Of a stretch of 64,000 nt of DNA, positions 57,427-64,000 are shown in pieces. Both the position numbers and the translations under genes were made by a program. This stretch comes from Marinobacterium sp. (GTDB lineage: Bacteria; Pseudomonadota; Gammaproteobacteria; Pseudomonadales; Balneatricaceae). Under the pieces are notes generated by a model. That model did no database searches. It had not been told where the DNA came from and saw only the letters and a program-made list of their open reading frames with translations. The stretch is taken from positions 62,001 through 126,000 of the forward strand of contig JAUWAC010000004.1 in assembly GCA_030602245.1 (NCBI GenBank). The letters are read 5' to 3'. Position 1 is the first letter of the stretch, and each line of letters starts with the position of its first letter.

Positions 57427-58386
57427 GTGGCAGATGATCTGCTGAGCCTCATGCAGCAGTGGATGAAACAGCTGGAGCAGCAGCGTGCAACAGCAGGCGA
57501 AGACCCGCTGGACGCCTGGTTTCAGATGCAGCAGGCGTTACAGCCACTCGGGGTCGATCAACTCCCGCCACAGCAGGCCGAGCTGGTCTCACTGCTGACC
57601 CGGCAATCGATCGAATTCAGCCGTTTCGCCGAACAGATCATCTCACAGCTTGAACACAGCGGCAGCGAAACCGAGCTCAGCGCGCTGCTGAACCAGTTTC
57701 ATGGTCATCTTCGCCGCCTGACGCAGGAGTGGATACTCAAACGCTGGCAGCTGCCGGAACAGCTCGGCGCCCTGTTCCATACCCACAGTTTTCAGGATGA
57801 CCTGCTGCTGGACAATCCGTTCATTCACGGCCTGAAAAGCCTGCTCAATACGCCGTCACAGCTGGGGCTGCAGCACAGCCTGCAGACCCGATTACAAACC
57901 GGTATCGATCTGCTGATCGAATACGAGCAGGCACTGCGCGATTACAGCGCCCACTACAGCGCGATCAACACCGACGCAACCCGCGGCTTTCTCACGGCGA
58001 TCGAGCAGGCGGATCCACCGATCCAGAGCATCGGTGAGCTGCATGATCTCTGGGTCGAGGCATACGAGCAGAGCTACGCGGACACGATCGCCAGCGATGA
58101 CTACCGCGACGCACACGGCCGCATCTCCAATGCGGTGATGAGCCTGCGCCGCTACCTGCAGCACTGGCGCAACAACCAGCTGCAGCAGTTCGGCATCCCC
58201 AGCGCGGAACAGCTGGAGCGGATTCATCAGCGTCTGCACGAGCAGCGCCGCCAGCTCAAGGCACTGAACCGGGAAGTGCAGGCACTGCGCACGCTGCGCG
58301 ACGAGGTCACCGAGCTGAAGCAGCAGCTGAATCGGAGTCGCCGTTCAGGCACCCGCAGCCGCAAACAAACGGACACGCGTTCATGA
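57427..58386 (+). CDS. phaE: Class III PHA synthase subunit PhaE
   Basis: The non-catalytic partner of PhaC in class III polyhydroxyalkanoate synthases. The 319-aa protein is nearly all helical, with LHDLWVEAYEQSYADTIASDDY in the second half resembling the conserved PhaE core. The C-terminal 60 residues form a heptad-type coiled coil ending in a basic tail. The start is GTG at 57427 after AGGGAGAGAGAC. It overlaps phaC by 4 bp (ATGA). Sequence divergence is normal in this family; the phaC neighbour makes the call firm. Confidence 0.9.
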   Translation: MADDLLSLMQQWMKQLEQQRATAGEDPLDAWFQMQQALQPLGVDQLPPQQAELVSLLTRQSIEFSRFAEQIISQLEHSGSETELSALLNQFHGHLRRLTQEWILKRWQLPEQLGALFHTHSFQDDLLLDNPFIHGLKSLLNTPSQLGLQHSLQTRLQTGIDLLIEYEQALRDYSAHYSAINTDATRGFLTAIEQADPPIQSIGELHDLWVEAYEQSYADTIASDDYRDAHGRISNAVMSLRRYLQHWRNNQLQQFGIPSAEQLERIHQRLHEQRRQLKALNREVQALRTLRDEVTELKQQLNRSRRSGTRSRKQTDTRS

Positions 58387-59447
58387 AGGGGCTGAAACTG
58401 GACCCGGGCCGGATTCGCGAAGAGCTGGCACGCTTCAACCAACAGCTTCAGGACAGCTACCACACCCTGAAAGCGATCGACAGCGTCGACGTGGCACCGA
58501 CGCCGTTCGACACGGTGTATCGCAACGACAAGGTGTGCCTGAACTATTACGCACCGGCGTCAGACACCCCCCGGCTGGCGCCGATCCTGATCTGCTATGC
58601 ACTGGTCAACCGTCCCTACATCGCCGATCTGCAGGCCGATCGCTCGCTGATCGCCGAGCTGACCCGTCGCGGCATTCCGGTCTACCTGATCGACTGGGGC
58701 TATCCGGACGAGACCGACCGCTTCCTCGATCTGGACGACTACATCAACGACTACCTGCACAGCTGCGTCGAGGCCACCTGCCGGCACGCCGACAGCGAAC
58801 AGATCACGCTGCTCGGCATCTGCCAGGGCGGCACCTTCAGCCTGTGCTACACGGCGCTGCACCCGGCACGCGTCAGAAACCTGATCCTGATGGTCACCCC
58901 CATCGACTTCCACAGCGACGATTTCATTCTCAGCCATCTGGCGCTGAAGGTGGACGCCGATCTGGCGGTGGAGACCTATGGCAACATCCCGGGCGAGCTG
59001 CTTAACGATACCTACAACTCGCTGATGCCGATGCGACTGGGAATACAGAAAAATCTCGGTCTGCCGAACCAGCTCAGCAGCCAGGAGAAAGCGCTCAACT
59101 TCCTGCGTATGGAACGCTGGATCAACGACGGTCCGGATCAGGCGGGAGAGGCGTTTCGCAGCTTCATCAAGCAGTTCTTCCAGCAAAACCTGCTGCTCAA
59201 AGGCGAGGTACAGATCGGGAGCGGTACGGTGGACCTGATGCAGATCAGGCAGCCGATTCTGAACATCATCGGCCGCCACGATCATCTGGTGCCGCCCTCA
59301 TCGTCGAAAGCGCTCAGGGGCGCCACCGCCAGCGCCGACTATCAGGAGCTGGAAGTCCGGGCGGGGCACATCGGTGTGTTCGTCAGCAGCCGTGGCATCC
59401 GCGAGGTACCCACCGGCATCGCCGACTGGCTGCGATCACGGCAGTGA
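58383..59447 (+). CDS. phaC: Class III PHA synthase subunit PhaC
   Basis: Polymerises hydroxyacyl-CoA into storage polyester granules. It is an alpha/beta-hydrolase with the lipase-like box GICQGG (nucleophile C147), D300 (GRHDHLVPP) and H329 (RAGHIGVF) as the catalytic triad. The 354 residues are the size of class III enzymes such as that of Allochromatium, and about 200 shorter than class I or II. Translationally coupled to phaE. Convergent with phaR, 10 bp apart. Confidence 0.96.
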   Translation: MKGLKLDPGRIREELARFNQQLQDSYHTLKAIDSVDVAPTPFDTVYRNDKVCLNYYAPASDTPRLAPILICYALVNRPYIADLQADRSLIAELTRRGIPVYLIDWGYPDETDRFLDLDDYINDYLHSCVEATCRHADSEQITLLGICQGGTFSLCYTALHPARVRNLILMVTPIDFHSDDFILSHLALKVDADLAVETYGNIPGELLNDTYNSLMPMRLGIQKNLGLPNQLSSQEKALNFLRMERWINDGPDQAGEAFRSFIKQFFQQNLLLKGEVQIGSGTVDLMQIRQPILNIIGRHDHLVPPSSSKALRGATASADYQELEVRAGHIGVFVSSRGIREVPTGIADWLRSRQ

Positions 59448-59457
59448 CCGCACCCGT

Positions 59458-59991
59458 TCAGTCTTTCTGCTTGGTTTCCTGTGCAGCGCCTGCGTCGCGG
59501 GCCCCGGGCTCCTCAGACGCCGCGGCGCCCGACGCATCCGGTTCATCTTCCGGATTACGGGCCGAGAACATGTTCCAGACCGCCATGTTCTGATCGGCAA
59601 TTCGATTCATCATCGTCAGCGGATTGGCCGCGCCCATCATGGTCTGCATCTGCTCGCGGATACGGTCCTGATGCTCGAGGAATGCGGCGATGCTCTGCTC
59701 GAGATACTGGCTCATCATCCCCTGCATGCTGTCGCCGTAGAACCGGATCAGCTGCTGCAGCACCTGATTGGTCAGCAGCGTACCGTGACCTTCGGCTTCC
59801 TGCTCAGCAATGATCTGCAACAGGATGTTACGGGTCAGGTCATTACCGGTTTTCGAGTCCTGCACCTGAAACTGCTCGCCGTTGAGCACCAGCTGTTTGA
59901 CGTCTTCCAGCGTCACATAACAGCTGCGGGAGGTATCGTACAGCCGGCGGTTGGTGTACTTCCTGAGAATACGCACGTCCGTCTCCTTCAT
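59458..59991 (-). CDS. phaR: Polyhydroxyalkanoate synthesis repressor PhaR
   Basis: A 177-aa regulator. The N-terminal DNA-binding domain RILRKYTNRRLYDTSRSCYVTLEDVKQLV and the helical PHB-accumulation domain that follows (YLEQSIAAFLEHQDRIREQM) are diagnostic. PhaR binds both PHA granules and promoters, derepressing phasin and synthesis genes as polymer forms. The tail is acidic and alanine-rich. It lies 27 bp downstream of the DUF6489 gene on the same strand and faces phaEC. Confidence 0.93.
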   Translation of the reverse strand: MKETDVRILRKYTNRRLYDTSRSCYVTLEDVKQLVLNGEQFQVQDSKTGNDLTRNILLQIIAEQEAEGHGTLLTNQVLQQLIRFYGDSMQGMMSQYLEQSIAAFLEHQDRIREQMQTMMGAANPLTMMNRIADQNMAVWNMFSARNPEDEPDASGAAASEEPGARDAGAAQETKQKD

Positions 59992-60018
59992 TGCCTCGCT
60001 TGCTACCTCGAAAGTTGA

Positions 60019-60273
60019 TCAGTCCTTGCGATCATCACCGCGACCGTACTGACTCATCATGGTGAATAACATCTTCTGCAGCGCTTCCATCGAGCCCAGC
60101 CCCGAATTCATGTAGGGCTTGAGCAGCGTCAGCGGGTCGTAGCCCTCGGCACCGGCGTCCATCTGCTCGCGAATGCGATTGACCATCTCATCCTGCAACG
60201 CACTGACATCAGGCAGCCCCAGCGCACGCCGCAGCTCTTCCGGTGTCATGTCGATATTGATCGTGAATTTCAT
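60019..60273 (-). CDS. DUF6489 family protein
   Basis: An 84-aa protein starting MKFTINIDMTPEELRRALGLPDV, the DUF6489 pattern, followed by a helical part with EMVNRIREQMDAG and a PYMNSGLGSMEALQKML segment. Its function is not known to me. Position just before phaR suggests a role in PHA metabolism or granule biology. A TATACT and TATAGT pair just upstream (60300-60312 region) may be its -10. Confidence 0.75.
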   Translation of the reverse strand: MKFTINIDMTPEELRRALGLPDVSALQDEMVNRIREQMDAGAEGYDPLTLLKPYMNSGLGSMEALQKMLFTMMSQYGRGDDRKD

Positions 60274-60330
60274 CTCGGACTCCGTTCAAGTGCCTGAACT
60301 ATAGTATACGACCGGCGCCGCAACACAACG

Positions 60331-61542
60331 TTATCGCTGCGGTTGCTGCGCTTTTTCCGGATGAATCCAGATCGTTGTCAACACAATGGCGACAACGCAG
60401 GCCGCTGCCGAGACCGTGAACGCGGCCAGCCCTCCACCCTGTTCCCAGATCACCCCGGCCGCAACCGAGCCCAGAAAGCCACCGGCGCCGAAACCAAGGC
60501 TGGAAAACAGTGCCTGCCCGCGTCCCTGAGTCGCCGGCGGGAAGTAATGCTGCACCAGCGCAATACCGACGATGTGCATGCTGCCAAAGCTCGCGGCGTG
60601 CAGCAGCTGCGCGAGCGCGATCAGCAGCAGATGCTCAGGCAACAGCGCCGTCATCACCCAGCGCAGCGCACTGAGCCACAGACTCACCAACATCACCTGC
60701 CGATAAGACCAGCGTGCCAGCACCCGATGCATCCAGACGAACAGCACGATCTCCGCCAGCACCCCCAACGACCAGAGCACGCCGATCAGGCCACGCCCAT
60801 ACCCCTGCGCCTCCAGCATCGGACTGAAAAAGCTGTAGTAAGGCCCGTGGGCAAACTGCACCAGAAAACAGACCGCAAAGAACGCAAGCACCTGCGCGGA
60901 GCGCAGCACCGACCCCAGCTGCCCGGGCTGCGGTCGGGTGTCGGCGCCGCCCGCAGCCGGCCGCTGCGCGACGACGAGGGCGTTCAGCCAGATCAGCACC
61001 AGCAGCGTCAGCAGCACCGGCACCAGTACGCGAATGTCGGTCCATTCGAGCAGCCAGCCGACACCGATCACGGCGGCCACGAAACCCACCGAGCCCCAGA
61101 CCCGGATCCGGCTGTAACGGTGCTTGTGCTCACCAAGATGACGCAGCGTCACGACCTCGAACTGGGGCAGGATCGCGTTCCAGAAAAAGCTGAACCCCAG
61201 CGTCACAAGTGCAATGTAGAGCGCCTGCTCCGCCCAGAAGATCAGGCCGAAACAGAGCCAGGCACAGAGCGAACCGAGGCGCACAATGCGCATGCGCTGC
61301 CCGCTGATATCCGCCAGCCACCCCCACAACGACGGCGCGAGAATGCGCGTCGCATGCAACATCCCCATCAGTACACCGATCAGTTCCGGCCCGAAACCGA
61401 ACGATTGCAGATAGAGGCTCCAGTACGGCACCAGCGCCCCGAGAAAGGCAAAGTAGAACAGATAAAACCCGGCCAGACGCACGCGCGGCACGGCCGTCAC
61501 GCGCGGCTCTGTGGCGGGTGAATCAGATTGCGGCGAGTGCAT
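60331..61542 (-). CDS. MFS transporter, HcaT-like
   Basis: A 403-aa major-facilitator protein with about twelve hydrophobic helices. Segments such as [43 protein letters not shown] and [36 protein letters not shown] resemble E. coli HcaT and the nucleoside/H+-symporter-like MFS group. The substrate is not evident. The start at 61542 overlaps the speE 3' end by 20 bp and has no good ribosome-binding site, so a downstream GTG is possible. It is the last gene of the aroC-speD-speE run. Confidence 0.8.
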   Translation of the reverse strand: MHSPQSDSPATEPRVTAVPRVRLAGFYLFYFAFLGALVPYWSLYLQSFGFGPELIGVLMGMLHATRILAPSLWGWLADISGQRMRIVRLGSLCAWLCFGLIFWAEQALYIALVTLGFSFFWNAILPQFEVVTLRHLGEHKHRYSRIRVWGSVGFVAAVIGVGWLLEWTDIRVLVPVLLTLLVLIWLNALVVAQRPAAGGADTRPQPGQLGSVLRSAQVLAFFAVCFLVQFAHGPYYSFFSPMLEAQGYGRGLIGVLWSLGVLAEIVLFVWMHRVLARWSYRQVMLVSLWLSALRWVMTALLPEHLLLIALAQLLHAASFGSMHIVGIALVQHYFPPATQGRGQALFSSLGFGAGGFLGSVAAGVIWEQGGGLAAFTVSAAACVVAIVLTTIWIHPEKAQQPQR

Positions 61543-62377
61543 CGAGGATGTATTGCGGCAGCGCGAAGCAGCCAGCGTGCACCTGCGGGTTATAGAAACG
61601 GGTACGGATCCCGCTGTCACGATAGCGCTGCTGCAGGATCGCCGGATCCGGCGCGCGCAGGGCGCCGTCATCGCTGGCCCAGGCAAATGTCATCAGACCG
61701 CCGGCGTAGGTGGGCACAGCCGCGCTGTAGAACGTCTGATCGGCAAACAGAGGGCCGAGCCGGCGCGCCGTCGTCGCCACTTCGTCCAGTTGCAGAAAGG
61801 CCACACCGTTCTGCGCCACGAAAATACCGCCGGGGTTCAGGCAGCGCTTGCAGCCAGCGTAGAAGCGACTACTGAACAGCACCTCACCCGGACCGACCGG
61901 ATCGGTGCAATCCGAGATGATCACATCAAAGCGGGCCTGGGTTTGCGTGACATACTCGACGCCGTCGGCGATGACGATATCGACGCGCGGATCATCAAAC
62001 GCACCGGCCGAGTGGTTGGGCAGGTAACGCTTGCACATCTCGATCACCGCAGCATCAATCTCCACCTGCGTCACCGACACCACACCGGGGTGCTTGAGCA
62101 CTTCGCGCAGCATGCCACCGTCGCCACCCCCGATGATAAGCACCCGACGCGCCGCGCCATGCGCCAGCAACGGCACGTGGGTCAGCATTTCGTGATAGAT
62201 GAACTCATCCCGTTCGGTGGTCTGCACAATGCCGTCCAGCGCCATGACACGCCCGAAGCTCGCATTGCGGAAGATCAGCAGCTCCTGGTGCTCGGTACGA
62301 TGCTCGAACAGCACCTCATCGATGCTGAAGGCCTGACCGTAGCCCGGATGCAGTTTCTCAACGAAAGTCGTCGTCAT
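61523..62377 (-). CDS. speE: Spermidine synthase
   Basis: Transfers the aminopropyl group of decarboxylated SAM to putrescine. [17 protein letters not shown] is the cofactor-binding loop, [14 protein letters not shown] holds the catalytic Asp, and [15 protein letters not shown] is conserved. I start at the ATG at 62377 (284 aa). It overlaps speD by 20 bp, so SAM decarboxylation and aminopropyl transfer are encoded together. Confidence 0.96.
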   Translation of the reverse strand: MTTTFVEKLHPGYGQAFSIDEVLFEHRTEHQELLIFRNASFGRVMALDGIVQTTERDEFIYHEMLTHVPLLAHGAARRVLIIGGGDGGMLREVLKHPGVVSVTQVEIDAAVIEMCKRYLPNHSAGAFDDPRVDIVIADGVEYVTQTQARFDVIISDCTDPVGPGEVLFSSRFYAGCKRCLNPGGIFVAQNGVAFLQLDEVATTARRLGPLFADQTFYSAAVPTYAGGLMTFAWASDDGALRAPDPAILQQRYRDSGIRTRFYNPQVHAGCFALPQYILDALAAI

Positions 62378-62840
62378 CGATCGCCACCCGTCCGCGAAGA
62401 ATCTCCTGTACCCGTGTCTCGCAGGGCCCGAACGCCGCCTCCAGCACCGGTATCGTGCGCTCCGGTTCAGCCTGCCCACACATAAAGACATCAAACGCAG
62501 CGAAACTGCGTTCGGGCCAGGTGTGCACGCTGATATGAGATTCGGCCAGCACCGCAACGCCGGAGATGCCACCGTTCGGCGTGAAATGGTGCAGATGCAG
62601 ATGCAACAGCGTTGCGCCGGCCGCTTCAACCGCATCCCGCAGCGCCGTTTCCATCCGCTGCAGATCATCCAGACCGGTCGCCCCCTTGAGGTCGACGATC
62701 AGATGGGAACCGGCAAAGCGATAACCGTCGCGCTCGATGAAGTAATCCTTGCGTGCCGCACCCGTGCCGGTATTGTACGCCGGCCATTGCGCTGACGTAT
62801 CGCTGGCTGCAGTGTCGGTCAGGTCGTCAGAATCCTGCAT
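62358..62840 (-). CDS. speD: S-adenosylmethionine decarboxylase proenzyme (short type)
   Basis: A pyruvoyl enzyme that supplies decarboxylated SAM for spermidine. Self-cleavage is expected between E100 and S101 in [13 protein letters not shown], making S101 the pyruvoyl residue. [16 protein letters not shown] is the strand before it. At 160 aa it is the short, class 1B-like SpeD rather than the 264-aa E. coli form. Cotranscribed with speE. Confidence 0.94.
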   Translation of the reverse strand: MQDSDDLTDTAASDTSAQWPAYNTGTGAARKDYFIERDGYRFAGSHLIVDLKGATGLDDLQRMETALRDAVEAAGATLLHLHLHHFTPNGGISGVAVLAESHISVHTWPERSFAAFDVFMCGQAEPERTIPVLEAAFGPCETRVQEILRGRVAIDDDDFR

Positions 62841-62882
62841 CTTTGGACCTCTCGCTGACTGGTTTACCGCGGTTGCAGCGCC

Positions 62883-63974
62883 TCAGCGCAGTTGCGGTGT
62901 CGTTGTCACCACATCGGCATTCTGGGCGCGATGACGCAACAGATGATCGAGCAGCACGATCGCCATCATCGCCTCGGCGATCGGCGTGGCACGAATGCCG
63001 ACACAGGGGTCGTGGCGTCCCTTGGTCACCACATCGATCGCTTCGCCGTCGCGGTTGATACTGCGACCGGGCAGACGCAGGCTGGAGGTCGGCTTCAGCG
63101 CAATGCTGGCGACGATATCCTGCCCGCTGGAGATGCCGCCGAGAATCCCGCCGGCGTGGTTGGACAGGAAGCCGTCCGGAGTCATCTCGTCACGATGCTC
63201 GGTGCCTTTCTGCTCCACCACATCGAAGCCGTCGCCGATCTCGACCCCCTTGACGGCATTGATGCTCATCAGCGCATGGGCCAGATCCGCATCGAGGCGA
63301 TCAAATACCGGCTCACCCAGTCCGACCGGCACACCCGATGCCACCACCGAGATACGCGCACCAATGGAGTTGCCCTCCTTGCGCAGTGCATCCATGTACG
63401 CCTCCATCTCCGGCACGGCCTGCGCATCGGGACAGAAGAACGGGTTCAGGTTGACCTGCTCCCAGTCAAAGCGGTTCTGATCGATCCGAATCGGCCCCAG
63501 CTGCGACAGGTAGCCGCGTACCTTGATGCCGAAGGTCGCCAGCACCTTCTTGGCCAGCGCGCCGGCCGCCACCCGCATCGCGGTTTCCCGCGCCGAGGAG
63601 CGCCCGCCACCGCGGTAATCGCGAATGCCGTACTTCTGGCTGTAGGTGTAGTCGGCATGCGCCGGACGGAAGGTGTCCTTGATATCGCTGTAGTCCTTGG
63701 AGCGCTGGTCGGTGTTTTCGATCAGCATGCCGATCGAGGTACCCGTGGTCTTGCCCTCGAATACGCCGGACAGAATCCGCACCTGATCCGGCTCGCGGCG
63801 CTGCGTGGTGTGGCGGGAGGTACCGGGCTTGCGTCGATCCAGCTCCAGCTGCAGGTCGCCTTCGCTGATTTCGATGCCCGGAGGGCAACCATCGACAATG
63901 CAGCCAAGCGCCGGCCCGTGACTCTCGCCGAAAGTGGTCAGGGTGAAAAGCTTGCCAATGCTGTTTCCGGACAT
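62883..63974 (-). CDS. aroC: Chorismate synthase
   Basis: The last step of the shikimate pathway, converting EPSP to chorismate with reduced FMN. The [18 protein letters not shown] start, [16 protein letters not shown]-like loop, [10 protein letters not shown] and [13 protein letters not shown] segments are intact, and 363 aa is normal. It is 42 bp upstream of speD on the same strand, so aromatic and polyamine genes may share a transcript. The stop lies at 62883; the start is 26 bp from the window edge, so its promoter is not visible. Confidence 0.98.
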   Translation of the reverse strand: MSGNSIGKLFTLTTFGESHGPALGCIVDGCPPGIEISEGDLQLELDRRKPGTSRHTTQRREPDQVRILSGVFEGKTTGTSIGMLIENTDQRSKDYSDIKDTFRPAHADYTYSQKYGIRDYRGGGRSSARETAMRVAAGALAKKVLATFGIKVRGYLSQLGPIRIDQNRFDWEQVNLNPFFCPDAQAVPEMEAYMDALRKEGNSIGARISVVASGVPVGLGEPVFDRLDADLAHALMSINAVKGVEIGDGFDVVEQKGTEHRDEMTPDGFLSNHAGGILGGISSGQDIVASIALKPTSSLRLPGRSINRDGEAIDVVTKGRHDPCVGIRATPIAEAMMAIVLLDHLLRHRAQNADVVTTTPQLR

Positions 63975-64000
63975 AAAACGTCTTTCCTGTGTCTGTAGAT

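Overview
The window is GC-rich, gene-dense chromosomal DNA from a free-living gammaproteobacterium, most likely of the Pseudomonadales/Oceanospirillales side. The pointers are the order leuC-leuD-leuB-asd-usg-fimV-truA-trpF-accD-folC-SPOR protein-cvpA-purF-metZ, the order clpS-clpA/infA, the tRNA Arg-His-Leu-His cluster just upstream of tig-clpP-clpX, and the 531-residue Pseudomonas-type isocitrate lyase. Nearly everything is housekeeping. I see no insertion sequence, integrase, prophage, rRNA operon or CRISPR array.

Layout. 1-10.8 kb: infA, clpA-clpS, cspD, rluE/moaE, nudJ-mnmA-hflD-purB, trmJ and a small coiled-coil protein coupled to the ribosomal oxygenase roxA. 10.8-17.2 kb: a 0.6-kb AT-rich control region and aceA, a DUF2892 membrane protein, a HAD phosphatase, a double-CDGSH iron-sulfur protein with its own dyad-covered promoter, a small basic protein overlapping the GTPase ylqF, and an EAL-HDOD protein. 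17.2-27.7 kb: clpX, clpP, tig, four tRNAs, cysS, glnS with a coupled lipoprotein, ppiB-lpxH and miaE. 27.7-31.6 kb: six co-directional genes that are not housekeeping: a 152-aa helical protein, a pseudo-receiver protein, a roadblock-like protein, a true Roadblock/LC7 protein, a stand-alone Aer-type PAS protein and a leaderless PhnD-like binding protein. No Ras-like GTPase accompanies them. This is the best candidate for an undescribed system in the window.

31.6-39.7 kb: acnB, a DUF2185 protein, ibpA behind a sigma-32 promoter and a ROSE-like RNA thermometer, the divergent AmmeMemoRadiSam module (amrA-amrB against amrS), dusC and thpR. 39.7-56.4 kb: the long leftward block from leuC to metZ, covering leucine, aspartate-family, tryptophan, fatty-acid, folate, purine and methionine biosynthesis plus FimV. 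56.4-64 kb: a LysR regulator divergent from leuC, a class III PHA synthase (phaE-phaC) facing phaR and a DUF6489 gene, then aroC-speD-speE-MFS with overlapping ends.

Two carbon-flux genes, aceA and acnB, both have dyad-symmetric leader sites, which suggests dedicated control of the isocitrate/glyoxylate node. Protein quality control is heavily represented (clpA, clpS, clpX, clpP, tig, ibpA, ppiB). Many convergent neighbours overlap or share hairpins, so the genome here is compact. Start codons were moved inward from the longest open frame wherever family length and a Shine-Dalgarno sequence supported it, and this is noted gene by gene.
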